Of a stretch of 64,000 nucleotides of DNA, positions 7,322 through 16,837 are shown in pieces; positions within the stretch are counted from its first letter, which is position 1; each line of letters opens with the position of its first letter. A program made the position numbers and the translations under genes. The notes under the pieces were generated by a model, which was given only the letters and a program-made list of their open reading frames with translations, did not search any database and was not told the origin of the DNA. The stretch is from positions 62,001 to 126,000 of the forward strand of contig JAEZZR010000007.1 in the NCBI GenBank assembly GCA_023418505.1, written 5' to 3'. The stretch comes from Actinomycetes bacterium. Its GTDB lineage: Bacteria > Actinomycetota > Actinomycetes > Mycobacteriales > Mycobacteriaceae.

Positions 7322-8964
7322 GCGGGCATCACTTGGTTTGCTGAGGTGTGTAGCTCAATTGCGCGGGCTACTTGGTCAATACTGGGTTGATCGATTTCGT
7401 CGAGGTCGGCAATGGTCCAGGCGACTTTGAGAGTTCTATCGACACCACGTTGGGTGAGTTCCCCGGCTCGCCAGAGTGCGCTGAGGTAGGCCATGCCTGC
7501 TTCGTCTGCAACAGCGTGACGCCGGAGGAAAGTACCGGCTACTTCTGCATTAGTGGTTGCTGCGATGTTGTGTTTGCTCCATCGTGCTGCTGCGCGTTGG
7601 CGTGCTTCAACTACTCGCTGCTGAGTAGCTGCCGACGTTCCACTATCGGGCGCCCCACTGCTTCCACCTGTCTCAGCTTCGGATGCAGGGGTTGGCGTTA
7701 GACCACCGTGATTGGTTTCAGCCACAGCGATATTCAGATCGATCCGGTCGCGCAGTGGACCGGATATAGCTGCCGCATGTCGCCGTCGGATAGCTGGGGT
7801 GCAATTGCAGTCTTCAGGTTTCTTCGCAGTACAGGCGCACGGGTTTGCGGCCATTACTAGCTGTGGCCGAGCCGGATATTCCACCTTGGTGTTACTACGC
7901 AGCAATGAAATCTTTCCGGTCTCGAGCGGGGTACGTAAGTTATCCAGCACATTGGGCTTAAACAGTGTTACTTCATCGAGGAATAACACCCCAGCGTGGG
8001 CTCGGCTGATAGCACCTGGGCGTGCGGTATTACCTCCACCAATAAGTGCCGCAGATGTTGCACTGTGGTGTGGCGCTACATACGGAGGATGCAGCGGCAA
8101 TTCACTCATGCCAGCTAGGTCTTCCGTAATGGATCGAATTGCAGTAAGCGCTAGAGCATCCCGGTAAGTCAAAGGTGGCAGTATCGTCGGCAGGCAGCGA
8201 GCCAACATGGTTTTGCCACTGCCTGGAGGACCTACAAAGAACAGGTTGTGAGCACCAGCTGCCGCAACTTCAAGACCGTACTTCGCTAGTTCTTGGCCGC
8301 GAATGTCTGCCAGATCAGGTGTATCGGCCTGGATTTCCTCCTCCCGCTCTGCCGATCCTCCCCTGCTAAACCGCACTGAACGGGCAGGCGTCAATCCATT
8401 TCCCGATATCGCCCAATGCCACAGCTGCGCTAAGTCACCGGCACCCAGAACATGTATTCCATCGATTAGGTTGGCTTCTCTGGCGTTTTCTTCCGGCACT
8501 ACCACCACAGGAAATCCGGCCTTCTTTGCCGCCATTACTGCTGGAAGGACACCACGGAGTTTTCGTAGTCTGCCATCGAGGCCTACTTCCCCGATAACCA
8601 CAGCATTGGCGAGGCGTTGTTGCACCGCATCGCCTTCGGCCTCACCATAATGAGCACCTACTGCTGCACGCAGATTATCGCGTCGCTGGGCAGCCAAAGT
8701 TGCCAAAACGATGGCGGCGTCAAAGAATGATCCGTGCTTCCTCAAGCTGGCGGGCAACATCGACACCACGATTTTCCTGCCGGGCCACGCTAATCCCGAG
8801 TTCTTCGCGCCAGCACGAACTCGCTCGCGTGCCTCTGCTACGGCAGCATCTCCTAGGCCACCGATATGCATCCCGGGCAGACCATTGCCTACGTCAGCTT
8901 CTACTTCCACGATTGTGCCGTCGATGCCGTGCAATGCAACGGCGAATGCTCGTCCGATCGCCAT
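7318..8964 (-). CDS. comM: YifB/ComM-family Mg-chelatase-like AAA+ ATPase
   Basis: 548 residues. An N-terminal Lon-protease-like ChlI domain (residues 20-140) is followed by the AAA+ core with Walker A GPPGSGKTMLARCL near residue 222, the FLDEVTLFKPNVLDNLRTPL segment, a Cys cluster NPCACTAKKPEDCNCTP that could bind metal, and a C-terminal helical domain. ComM is a hexameric helicase that helps branch migration during transformation in Vibrio and Acinetobacter; its role here is inferred. It overlaps both yraN and dprA, forming a tight yraN-comM-dprA unit. Confidence 0.95.
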   Translation of the reverse strand: MAIGRAFAVALHGIDGTIVEVEADVGNGLPGMHIGGLGDAAVAEARERVRAGAKNSGLAWPGRKIVVSMLPASLRKHGSFFDAAIVLATLAAQRRDNLRAAVGAHYGEAEGDAVQQRLANAVVIGEVGLDGRLRKLRGVLPAVMAAKKAGFPVVVVPEENAREANLIDGIHVLGAGDLAQLWHWAISGNGLTPARSVRFSRGGSAEREEEIQADTPDLADIRGQELAKYGLEVAAAGAHNLFFVGPPGSGKTMLARCLPTILPPLTYRDALALTAIRSITEDLAGMSELPLHPPYVAPHHSATSAALIGGGNTARPGAISRAHAGVLFLDEVTLFKPNVLDNLRTPLETGKISLLRSNTKVEYPARPQLVMAANPCACTAKKPEDCNCTPAIRRRHAAAISGPLRDRIDLNIAVAETNHGGLTPTPASEAETGGSSGAPDSGTSAATQQRVVEARQRAAARWSKHNIAATTNAEVAGTFLRRHAVADEAGMAYLSALWRAGELTQRGVDRTLKVAWTIADLDEIDQPSIDQVARAIELHTSANQVMPA

Positions 8965-9377
8965 TAGAACGCATCCTGTACATGAGTAATCTGATCGGGA
9001 TAATCCAAAGCCACCACATCAAAGCGGATCGCCGGAAAACTCTGATTTGATTCCCGCAGCCACTGTGCCGCCGCACATCGGATGTGCCTCTGTTTACGGT
9101 GACTGATCCCCTCCAACGCCGTACCATAACGCACAGAGTTGCGTGCCTTGACCTCCACGAAGACCACCACAGAAGCGGTATCAACAAAGATCGCATCAAT
9201 TTCCCGGTGGCCTTGGTAGACATTTCTCGCTAATAATGTCCACCCCAAGCCCTTTAGATATTCGATGGCTCGGTCTTCGCCACACTGGCCTTTAAACCGG
9301 TTATGTTCTTTTCCTTTGGTACCCACCAGATGATCCACCCCTAATTCATCGTTTTCGAAAAACTCGTCTGCAACCAC
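8964..9377 (-). CDS. YraN family protein (UPF0102), nuclease-like fold
   Basis: 137 residues. The PD-(D/E)XK-like core is visible: GEDRAIEYLKGLGWTLLARN, REIDAIFVDTASVVVFVEVKAR (Asp, Glu-x-Lys) and the C-terminal IRFDVVALDYP. The biochemical function is unknown; in actinobacteria it always accompanies comM-dprA, suggesting DNA processing. The stop codon shares one base with the comM start. The N-terminus of about 20 residues is an extension whose start is uncertain. Confidence 0.9.
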   Translation of the reverse strand: MVADEFFENDELGVDHLVGTKGKEHNRFKGQCGEDRAIEYLKGLGWTLLARNVYQGHREIDAIFVDTASVVVFVEVKARNSVRYGTALEGISHRKQRHIRCAAAQWLRESNQSFPAIRFDVVALDYPDQITHVQDAF

Positions 9378-9397
9378 TCTGACGGATCACGCATGCG

Positions 9398-9431
9398 AAA
9401 ACCCGCTCGCAACCGGCAATCGCAAGCGGGT
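9398..9431 (-). terminator. Terminator after the lepB-rnhB-DUF2469 unit
   Basis: Arms 9401-9410 and 9422-9431 pair over ten positions (one G-U on the minus strand) around an 11-base loop; the minus strand continues with TTTT then CGC. It lies 60 bases beyond the DUF2469 stop and just upstream of yraN. Confidence 0.75.
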
Positions 9432-9491
9432 CTGTGAATGAATTAGTGGGTGTGGATAAAAGCTAATGCAGCTGTTCAGGCTATCTCAAAC

Positions 9492-9797
9492 CTAATTCGG
9501 CAAGCGCAGATCGGGGTTATCCAACTCTTCGATATTGACGTCCTTAAACGTAATCACACGCACATAGCGCACAAAGCGCGCCGGGCGGTAGATGTCCCAT
9601 ACCCATGCATCGGACATGCGTAGCTCGAAATAAACCTCACCATCGGTGTTGTGAGGGATTAACTCCACCGCATTGGCCAGGTAAAAGCGTCGCTCGGTCT
9701 CTACGACGTAGGAAAACTGGCTTACTACATCGCGGTATTCCTTGAAAAGTGACAGCTCAACTTCAGCCTCGTAGTTTTCCAATTCCTCGGCACTCAC
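9492..9797 (-). CDS. DUF2469 family protein
   Basis: 101 residues, an actinobacteria-specific small protein of unknown function. It starts MSAEELENYEAEVELSLFKEY and contains the conserved ETERRFYLANAVEL and AWVWDIYRPARFV segments typical of the family. It follows rnhB by six bases and is closed by the hairpin at 9398-9431. No membrane segment or catalytic motif can be seen. Confidence 0.93.
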   Translation of the reverse strand: MSAEELENYEAEVELSLFKEYRDVVSQFSYVVETERRFYLANAVELIPHNTDGEVYFELRMSDAWVWDIYRPARFVRYVRVITFKDVNIEELDNPDLRLPN

Positions 9798-9803
9798 GGT
9801 TAT

Positions 9804-10505
9804 TTAAATCCCTTCAAGGTGCAGCTGGTGGGCAGCTCGAACGTTTTTATAGCTCATTCGGTGATGGTCGCTGGCTCCCAATTTCACTATGGCGTTGAAA
9901 TGATCTCGGGTGCCATATCCCTTATGCAGGGCAAAACCATATCCGGGGGCGTTTTTGTCTAGCTCAACCATAATGCGATCACGTGCTTGTTTGGCTAAGA
10001 CACTCGCAGCAGCAATACACCGGGTTTCCAGATCTCCCCCGATGACAGCCAACGAAGGTGCTGCAACACCGCTAATCCGCAGCGCATCTGTCAGCACAAA
10101 TCCTGGTTTCGGATAAAGCTGCGCAACCGCCCGACGCATCCCCTCCGTGTTGGCGTACTGAATGCCGCGCACATCAATATCCGCAGCACTAATCACCACT
10201 ACGGACCACGCGAGGGCATGTCTCTTAATTTCCGGTTCCAGAGCTTGCCGACGACGTGGGCTCAACTTCTTCGAATCCGTCAGTCCTGCTAATGCGGGAA
10301 TAATCTTCGCAGGCAAGAGACAGCTGGCAACTACTAGCGGGCCGGCGCAGGCGCCCCGGCCTGCTTCGTCTACTCCAGCAACCGGGCCTAATCCCGCATT
10401 GATTGCTGCGACTTCTAAGGTGCGCTGATCTTTCAGCTTCCGAACCTTCGGCCGGGGAATATCTGCAAGGCACACGCTTGGTACCGCAGTGGCGGAAACA
10501 TCCAT
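9804..10505 (-). CDS. rnhB: Ribonuclease HII
   Basis: 233 residues. Cleaves RNA in RNA-DNA hybrids and single ribonucleotides in DNA. The active-site motif VAGVDEAGRGACAGPL gives the DEAG Asp-Glu pair; a third Asp lies in FVLTDALRI and the IAAASVLAKQARD helix is typical. A 30-residue N-terminal extension precedes the domain. Between lepB (33-base gap) and DUF2469. Confidence 0.96.
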   Translation of the reverse strand: MDVSATAVPSVCLADIPRPKVRKLKDQRTLEVAAINAGLGPVAGVDEAGRGACAGPLVVASCLLPAKIIPALAGLTDSKKLSPRRRQALEPEIKRHALAWSVVVISAADIDVRGIQYANTEGMRRAVAQLYPKPGFVLTDALRISGVAAPSLAVIGGDLETRCIAAASVLAKQARDRIMVELDKNAPGYGFALHKGYGTRDHFNAIVKLGASDHHRMSYKNVRAAHQLHLEGI

Positions 10506-10538
10506 CAGGTTAAAGAACGACCACGTTTAGCGGTCGGC

Positions 10539-11399
10539 CTAGTTATCTTGAATGTCTGGATCGGCCACGCCACCGATGCGACTAAATGGCAAGATAATGG
10601 CGCGCACTTTGCCTACCACCATGTCTTCCGGAATCGTGCCTTGGTACTGATCGCCAATGTGATAGCGCGAATCCAAAGAGTTTGTCCGGTTATCACCCAT
10701 CACCCACACGCTGTCTTCGGGTACTTGGATGGGGCCAAAGTACGGCCCACCACAGGCTTCGGAACCGGTTAGCGGATCAACTGGGTTTTGTGGCGGCTGG
10801 AGGGTGTAGGAATTGTCGATTAACCGCCCGTCGACAAGCACTCCTGGATCTCCTTCGCGACATTGCACGGTCTGCCCACCAGTGGCAATTACACGCTTGA
10901 CCAGAGCATTTTCATTCGGCGAGACTACTCCAATCCAACTGCCCAAAGTACGGAAAGCATTGGTGACCGGGCTGCTGGCCTGCTGCGAAACAAACGCACT
11001 ATCCCAAGAATCCGGGCCGTTGAAAACCACCACGTCGCCGGCATCAATATCGGTAAAGCGGTAGGTCATTTTATCTACCCAGATACGGTCGCCGGTACAG
11101 CCTTCACAGCCGTGCAGCGTAGGTTCCATGGACTCGGACGGGATGAGATAAACGCGACCAATGAAGGTCTGCACACCAACGCTGATCAGCAGTGCGATCA
11201 CAATGATGATCGGGATCTCGATGTACCACGGGGTGGACTTTTCTTCCTCGCGCAAGTCGCCGAACTGTGGCTCATTCTCGTTTTCCAGCTCTTCGCTACC
11301 GGCTTCCGTACGCCGGGGACGCCGGCCGAACCGGCTTTCCGAAGAAGCGCCCGCGCGGTGTCGCTGGGAATCTGCATCGCGGTGAGAATGTTTCGCCAT
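10539..11399 (-). CDS. lepB: Signal peptidase I
   Basis: 286 residues. Cleaves signal peptides at the outer face of the membrane. A charged, disordered cytoplasmic N-terminus of about 58 residues is followed by a single membrane segment (60-80) and the catalytic domain: Ser90 in IPSESMEPTL and the general base Lys168 in ALVKRVIATGGQTV. The later MGDNRTNSLDSRYH box is also present. CEGCTGDR after the serine loop contains two Cys. Between rplS and rnhB. Confidence 0.97.
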   Translation of the reverse strand: MAKHSHRDADSQRHRAGASSESRFGRRPRRTEAGSEELENENEPQFGDLREEEKSTPWYIEIPIIIVIALLISVGVQTFIGRVYLIPSESMEPTLHGCEGCTGDRIWVDKMTYRFTDIDAGDVVVFNGPDSWDSAFVSQQASSPVTNAFRTLGSWIGVVSPNENALVKRVIATGGQTVQCREGDPGVLVDGRLIDNSYTLQPPQNPVDPLTGSEACGGPYFGPIQVPEDSVWVMGDNRTNSLDSRYHIGDQYQGTIPEDMVVGKVRAIILPFSRIGGVADPDIQDN

Positions 11400-11471
11400 A
11401 GTCTGCGATCTTACGCGATTGAGATGGGTGGAAAAGAACTAAAAATAAAGCAAACCCCGGCGGCGTGTATA

Positions 11472-11526
11472 CAAAAAACCCGGTGCAATTCCGGGAGTTC
11501 TTTTCGAACCCCCAGTGCACCGGGGT
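11472..11526 (-). terminator. Rho-independent terminator of rplS
   Basis: CCCGGTGCA (11479-11487) pairs with TGCACCGGG (11516-11524) and a second, shorter stem sits inside. On the minus strand the stem runs straight into six T. It ends the rplS transcript before lepB. Confidence 0.88.
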
Positions 11527-11550
11527 AAATAAAGGTGTCGCGAATTTAAA

Positions 11551-11898
11551 TTAGCGACGTTCCTTAATACGTGCAGCCTTACCGCGCAGGTTACGCAGGT
11601 AGTACAGCTTCGCACGGCGCACATCGCCACGGAAGGTGACCTTGATGTGGTCGATATTTGGCGAGTGCACTGGGAAGGTACGCTCCACGCCGATACCGAA
11701 GGAGATCTTACGGACGGTGAAGGTCTCGCGGATTCCGCCACCCTGACGGCGGATGACAACACCCTTGAAGACCTGCACGCGCTCGGTCTTACCTTCAACG
11801 ATCTTGACGTGTACTTCTACGGTGTCGCCAGCGCGAAATTCTGGGATATCGTCGCGCAACTGCGCTGCATCAACTTTGTCGAGAATATTCATGGACAA
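11551..11898 (-). CDS. rplS: 50S ribosomal protein L19
   Basis: 115 residues, the normal length. Starts MSMNILDKVDAAQLRDDIPEF and contains the KGVVIRRQGGGIRETFTVRK and SFGIGVERTFPVHSP signatures. Located between tex and lepB with its own terminator, so it is probably a single-gene transcript; its promoter should be in the 180-base gap to tex. Confidence 0.98.
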   Translation of the reverse strand: MSMNILDKVDAAQLRDDIPEFRAGDTVEVHVKIVEGKTERVQVFKGVVIRRQGGGIRETFTVRKISFGIGVERTFPVHSPNIDHIKVTFRGDVRRAKLYYLRNLRGKAARIKERR

Positions 11899-12077
11899 AC
11901 TTCCTTAAAACTTTCATATAGACAGAGGACCCTGGCGGCACTTCCCTTGACCACTAGCTTTCATAGTGTTTCTAGTGTTCATTGCAGGGCGCTCGGCCGG
12001 TTCATGCCCGAGACAAGTAAAGCTGCATTACCGTTTGACGGCATACAACTTTGCAGATACTACTAGAAATTTATGGC

Positions 12078-14405
12078 TTAACCAAAACCGGCTTGCCGCA
12101 GCGCATCGGCCATAGAGCCACCGCTTTGCGCTTGGCGCCGGTTCCGCTTATTGCCACCATGCTTGGCAGCCTGCCCCTTGCCTTTAGATTGGGTGTTCTT
12201 TGCTTGACGACGAGCACGCGACTGGTTGCTCTGGCTACTACCGCCCTGGCCACTGTCCTGATTTAGTTTGAGAGACAGGCTGATGCGGTGGCGAGCTTCA
12301 TCGACTTCGAGCACACGGACTTTCACCACTTGGCCTGATTTCACAATCTCGTGCGGATCAGAGACAAACCGATCTGCCAACTGCGACACATGCACTAGCC
12401 CATCTTGGTGGACTCCGACGTCTACGAAAGCTCCAAAGGCAGCTACGTTGGTAACCACGCCCTCCAAGATCATGCCTTCACGCAGATCAGAGAGCTTTTC
12501 GACGCCTTCTTGAAATTGTGCGGTTTTGAAATCTGGACGTGGATCACGGCCGGGCTTATCCAGCTCGGCCAAAATATCGACCACGGTAGGGATACCTACG
12601 CCAGCTGAATCATCGACGAAATCTGCGGGTTGAATCTGACTGAGTACCCGCGAATTGCCGATCAGTTCTGCCACGCCCACCCCTTCACGTGCGGCAATGG
12701 TATCGACTACCGTATAAGACTCCGGATGCACTGCCGAGGCGTCCAAGGGGTTTGCGGATTCGCGCACCCGGATAAAGCCGGCACATTGTTCGTAGGCTTT
12801 GGGACCCAGCCGTGGTACTTTCAACAGCTCTTTCCGGGAGCTAAACGCGCCGTTTTCGTCGCGGTACGCCACGATATTGTCTGCGATAGTCGAGGAAACT
12901 CCGGCCACGCGGGTGAGTAAAGACGCCGAAGCCGTATTTACTTCCACACCGACAGCATTTACAGCATCTTCGACTACTGCCGAGAGGCTCTGATTGAGCT
13001 TGGTCTGGGACACGTCGTGCTGATACTGCCCCACGCCAATGGATTTCGGCTCGATTTTCACCAGCTCCGCCAACGGATCCTGCAGGCGGCGCGCAATCGA
13101 TACTGCACCACGCAAGCTCACGTCCATCGTCGGAAATTCTGCTGCCGCCACTTCTGAAGCCGAATACACCGAGGCGCCGGCTTCGCTTACGACGACTACC
13201 GTCGGCTTAGCTCCAGTGTTGCTGGCTTTACCAATTAACTGGGCAACTTCACGTCCCAAAGCTTCGGTTTCTCGCGAAGCGGTGCCGTTGCCCACGGCGA
13301 TCAGCTCTACCCGATGGGTCGCACATAACGTGGCAAGCTCGTTGCGCGCTTGCTCCCAGCGGTTTTGTGGTTGATGTGGGTAAATAATTGCCGTATCGAC
13401 AACCTTGCCGGTGCTATCGACTACCGCACACTTCACACCATTGCGGTATCCCGGATCAAGGCCCAAGGTGGCGCGTTGGCCAGCTGGTGCTGCTAACAAC
13501 AGATCACGAAGATTGCGCGCAAAAACAGCAACTGCTTCGTCTTCAGCACGTTCTTTAATCTTCATCCGTACATCCAATGCTGCCGACACTTGTAGCTTGG
13601 TTCGCCATGCGAAATGGATAGCCTTGTTAATCCACGGGCTCGAGGCACCACCAATCGCGTCGCTAGAGCGGATCATCTCTTCGTAAGTTTCGTCGTCTCC
13701 GCTAGCGATGTTGACGTGCAGCACACCTTCAGCTTCACCACGCAGCACGGCGAGCACGCGGTGGCTAGGTAGATCCTGCAAGCTTTCCGAGAACTCAAAG
13801 TAGTCCCGGAATTTTGCCCCCTCTTGCTCTTTGCCCTCAATTACGGCAGATCCTAATTCCCCGTGCTGCCACACTTGCTCGCGGATCGCACCAACGAGGT
13901 CTGCGTCGGTAGCTACTCGGTCGACAACAATTGCTCGGCCACCATCGAGCACAGCCTTGGTATCGGTAAATCCTTCTGTCTGGAATTTGGTAGCAACAGC
14001 TTCTGGATCTGCTTCCGGGTTGCTGAGTAGCTCGTCGACCAGCGCATCCAAGCCAGCTTCGCGAGCCACATCTGCCTTGGTCTTGCGCTTTTTCTTAAAC
14101 GGCAAGTACAGGTCTTCCAGGCGGGCTTTGGTTTCGCACTCTTCGATTAGTGCGCGTAGCTCGTCGGTTAGTTTTCCCTGTTCGGCGATGGATTCCAGGA
14201 TGGTAGCTTTGCGTTCTTCCAATTCCCGCAGGTACTGCAAGCGGCTTTCCAGGGTACGCAGCTGTGAATCGTCTAATCCACCAGTGGCTTCCTTGCGATA
14301 CCTGGCGATGAAAGGCACAGTGTTGCCGTCGTCAAGCAATTTCACAGCAGCTTGAACCTGATGCAACTGCAAGTTCAACTCACGGGCAATGAGAGATTCA
14401 ATCAT
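12078..14405 (-). CDS. Tex family RNA-binding transcription accessory protein
   Basis: 775 residues from the ATG at 14405 (an AGGG site precedes it). Domains in order: N-terminal helical region with FIARYRKEATGGLD, a YqgF/RuvC-like fold near residue 320 (LGLDPGYRNGVKCAVVD), helix-hairpin-helix elements (LTRVAGVSSTIADNIVAYR; LLKVPRLGPKAYEQCAGF), and an S1 RNA-binding domain (about 640-710, GMILEGVVTNVAAFGAFVD). A basic, Gln/Ser-rich tail follows. Tex proteins bind nucleic acids and affect transcription and stress response; exact function is unknown. PAP2 gene ends two bases upstream of an alternative GTG start. Confidence 0.95.
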   Translation of the reverse strand: MIESLIARELNLQLHQVQAAVKLLDDGNTVPFIARYRKEATGGLDDSQLRTLESRLQYLRELEERKATILESIAEQGKLTDELRALIEECETKARLEDLYLPFKKKRKTKADVAREAGLDALVDELLSNPEADPEAVATKFQTEGFTDTKAVLDGGRAIVVDRVATDADLVGAIREQVWQHGELGSAVIEGKEQEGAKFRDYFEFSESLQDLPSHRVLAVLRGEAEGVLHVNIASGDDETYEEMIRSSDAIGGASSPWINKAIHFAWRTKLQVSAALDVRMKIKERAEDEAVAVFARNLRDLLLAAPAGQRATLGLDPGYRNGVKCAVVDSTGKVVDTAIIYPHQPQNRWEQARNELATLCATHRVELIAVGNGTASRETEALGREVAQLIGKASNTGAKPTVVVVSEAGASVYSASEVAAAEFPTMDVSLRGAVSIARRLQDPLAELVKIEPKSIGVGQYQHDVSQTKLNQSLSAVVEDAVNAVGVEVNTASASLLTRVAGVSSTIADNIVAYRDENGAFSSRKELLKVPRLGPKAYEQCAGFIRVRESANPLDASAVHPESYTVVDTIAAREGVGVAELIGNSRVLSQIQPADFVDDSAGVGIPTVVDILAELDKPGRDPRPDFKTAQFQEGVEKLSDLREGMILEGVVTNVAAFGAFVDVGVHQDGLVHVSQLADRFVSDPHEIVKSGQVVKVRVLEVDEARHRISLSLKLNQDSGQGGSSQSNQSRARRQAKNTQSKGKGQAAKHGGNKRNRRQAQSGGSMADALRQAGFG

Positions 14406-14415
14406 TCTGACCACC

Positions 14416-15111
14416 CTAATAGGTAGCCGGAAGATACCGGAAGAATCCCAGGATATACATCGCGCTCAGGTATCCGATCAGGCCAGCGATGAGCCCGCCG
14501 ACAACATCAGTGAACCAATGTGCCTCCAGCCAGATACGGCTTAAGCCCACGGTGAAGATCACCAGGAACGTGAGGAACCGGATCAGCCGATAGGTACGGC
14601 GTCGCAGGGTGCCCAGCGCATTGCGCACTAGGGCAAAACCGATCGTGGCGCTTATTGCTACATGTGCAGAGGGAAAAGCTGCATCGGGCAAGCCGAAGAT
14701 ATTAGTGGTGGGCTGATCAAAAGGGCGAGAACGATCAGTCAGCCACTTCAAGCTATAGGTGATTAACAGAGTGCCACCGATGGAAAGCGGGATTAGCAGT
14801 GCCCTCCAGCGGATCCAGGGGATAGCTCCTAATGCTGTGGCCGCGAGCAATGCAATCGGAATCAGCGCAGCTGGGCGCATCACACTGGAAACGACGTGCA
14901 TCAGTGAATCCATCACCTGATACCCTGGCGGCGTATTGCCCAGTTCAGCCTGGAAACGCTGGATGTTGGCTACTACCCAGGAATCGAGGCTTCCGCCAAA
15001 ACTGGTCGTGGTCAGCCAGGCCAGCACAGCCAGAGCAATACACCAGCGGATGATTTGCGACGGCGCAACAGTACGAATGATCGCGGGGCGACTAAACGGC
15101 GTACGGAACAT
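14416..15111 (-). CDS. PAP2-family membrane phosphatase
   Basis: 231 residues with five to six membrane segments. The three PAP2 phosphatase motifs are visible: KWLTDRSRPFD (KX6RP), FPSAHVAISA (PSxH, here PSAH) and SRIWLEAHWFTDVVGG (SRX5HX3D). All catalytic residues are present. Family members dephosphorylate lipid phosphates such as undecaprenyl or phosphatidate; the substrate cannot be told. It lies between trhA-like and tex genes with gaps of 21 and about 10 bases, suggesting one unit. Confidence 0.9.
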   Translation of the reverse strand: MFRTPFSRPAIIRTVAPSQIIRWCIALAVLAWLTTTSFGGSLDSWVVANIQRFQAELGNTPPGYQVMDSLMHVVSSVMRPAALIPIALLAATALGAIPWIRWRALLIPLSIGGTLLITYSLKWLTDRSRPFDQPTTNIFGLPDAAFPSAHVAISATIGFALVRNALGTLRRRTYRLIRFLTFLVIFTVGLSRIWLEAHWFTDVVGGLIAGLIGYLSAMYILGFFRYLPATY

Positions 15112-15132
15112 CACGGTCCGAATGATCGCACC

Positions 15133-15858
15133 CTAGAGCACTACAAGCCAGACGGCGATCTTGTGGACGATCGCGGCGATAATCGTGGCGGCGTGAAAAT
15201 GCTCGTGGTAGCCCACGTATTTGGCATTTCGTCCTGGCCACTTCGTGGCGTAGAGGATTGCTCCAATCGAGTAGATCACACCACCGGCAACGATGAGCCA
15301 GACGACGGCAGGCCCCGCATTAGCCCACAGTTGTGGCGCTAGCGGCACGATCATCCAACCCAGGGTGAGGTAGATAGCAACAGCCAACCACCGCGGATGA
15401 TTGATCCATACGAAATTCATGACAATGCTGGCGATCGCACTTACCCAAATCACTGAGAGCATGATGGCTGCCGAGGTTGGTGACAGCACGACCAAACACA
15501 GTGGTGTGTAGGTTGCTGCGATAAAGAAGGAAATAGTGGCATGGTCTGCTCGGCGCCACCATTGCACTGTACGTTCTTGCCGCCAAGGCCATCGGTGGTA
15601 GGCAGCCGAGATACCGAACAGTACCACTACTCCAACGGCATAGACCGTTACTCCCAGCGCTTGCCACCAGGGACGGTAAATCCACGCCATCGTGGTGAGC
15701 ACAGTGCCTGCAATCAGGAACGCAAGGCACGCCCAGAAGTGGAACCAACCACGAGCTTTTGGCCTTTGACCTCGATCGAAAACCCAGCGGGTGATTTCAA
15801 TTGAGGATTGTGGCGCAGCTGCATTGCCTGGCTGCGTGGCTAGAGACTGCATTGTCAC
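15133..15858 (-). CDS. trhA: Hemolysin III / TrhA (PAQR) family membrane protein
   Basis: 241 residues with seven predicted membrane helices. The PAQR metal-binding residues appear as SAAYH (Ser-His), an Asp in RRADHATI and the two His in HEHFHAATIIAAIVHK near the C-terminus. Bacterial TrhA proteins influence membrane energetics and fluidity; the hemolysin name comes from an old Bacillus assay. An N-terminal cytoplasmic stretch of about 40 residues precedes helix 1. First gene of a likely trhA-PAP2-tex run. Confidence 0.92.
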   Translation of the reverse strand: MTMQSLATQPGNAAAPQSSIEITRWVFDRGQRPKARGWFHFWACLAFLIAGTVLTTMAWIYRPWWQALGVTVYAVGVVVLFGISAAYHRWPWRQERTVQWWRRADHATISFFIAATYTPLCLVVLSPTSAAIMLSVIWVSAIASIVMNFVWINHPRWLAVAIYLTLGWMIVPLAPQLWANAGPAVVWLIVAGGVIYSIGAILYATKWPGRNAKYVGYHEHFHAATIIAAIVHKIAVWLVVL

Positions 15859-15949
15859 CCCTAACAGAACGAAAACCTACAAACCTACAACGGTGTATGT
15901 TTCTTCATGTTAGCACCGAGGCGATCAAGGCTTCTATCTTTAGAGCTTT

Positions 15950-16834
15950 CTAGCTCTCCGGATCTCTCTTGCCCGCCAACAAGGCGCGGTCTTCGGCAGA
16001 AAGTTCTACTGCTTCCAGCAGCTCCGGACGGCGCTGTTGTGTGCGCAGCAAAGACTGATCGCGTCGCCAGCGAGCCACCTTCCCATGGTTGCCGGAGAAC
16101 AACACCGCCGGCACTTCCCTATCCCGCCACACACGTGGCTTGGTGTAGCACGGGCCTTCAAGCAGACCGTCGGAAAAGCTATCTTCCATGTGCGATTGGG
16201 CATTGCCCAGCACGCCCGGAATCAGCCGCACGATTGCTTCAGCCATCACAAGCACGGCCACTTCGCCACCGATTAAAACGTAATCGCCAATGGAGACTTC
16301 GTGGACATCGTACTTTTCTGCAGCATAATCAATCACACGTTGATCGATGCCTTCGTAGCGACCACAGGCGAAAACCAGATGCTGCGCCTTCGCAAAATCC
16401 TGCGCCATGGCTTGGGTGAAAGGCACACCGGCAGGTGTGGGCACAATCAACACTGGCTTTTCATCAGTCGCTGCGCGGTCGCCGAAGTCGGACGCTGTTG
16501 ACGCTGGTTCGACTACGGTTGGCGCTTTCGGTTTGAATTTGTGTGGCACCGCCGAGGTTAAATCCGTAGCTAACGACGCATCTCGCCCAGCGGTCTCACC
16601 ACAGTTGCGGCTAGCGACGTCGTCAAGCGCATTGCCCCATACGGTAGGAGTCATCACCATGCCTGGGCCACCACCGTAGGGCGAATCGTCAACGGCCTGA
16701 TGAACTCCCGTTGCCCAGTTGCGCAGGTTATGCACGCCAACCTGCAGGATATTTTGCTCGATGGCTTTGCCCAACAGAGCGTGGCGCATCGGTTCCAGGT
16801 ATTCAGGAAAGATCGTGACTACATCAATGCGCAT
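15950..16834 (-). CDS. trmD: tRNA (guanine-37-N1)-methyltransferase
   Basis: 294 residues; SPOUT methyltransferase acting on G37 of tRNAs. Typical motifs: MRIDVVTIFPEYL, DDSPYGGGPGMVM, CGRYEGIDQR and the knot segment SIGDYVLIGGEVAVLVM. Between residues about 75 and 126 there is a Thr/Ala/Ser-rich insertion of roughly 50 residues just before the VLIVPTPAG strand, which makes the protein longer than most TrmD. Start lies three bases after the rimM stop; the pair is coupled. Confidence 0.96.
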   Translation of the reverse strand: MRIDVVTIFPEYLEPMRHALLGKAIEQNILQVGVHNLRNWATGVHQAVDDSPYGGGPGMVMTPTVWGNALDDVASRNCGETAGRDASLATDLTSAVPHKFKPKAPTVVEPASTASDFGDRAATDEKPVLIVPTPAGVPFTQAMAQDFAKAQHLVFACGRYEGIDQRVIDYAAEKYDVHEVSIGDYVLIGGEVAVLVMAEAIVRLIPGVLGNAQSHMEDSFSDGLLEGPCYTKPRVWRDREVPAVLFSGNHGKVARWRRDQSLLRTQQRRPELLEAVELSAEDRALLAGKRDPES

Positions 16835-16837
16835 GAG

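Noticed and set aside
10863..11528. Plus-strand open frame of 221 codons
   Set aside because: Antisense to lepB and crossing the rplS terminator.
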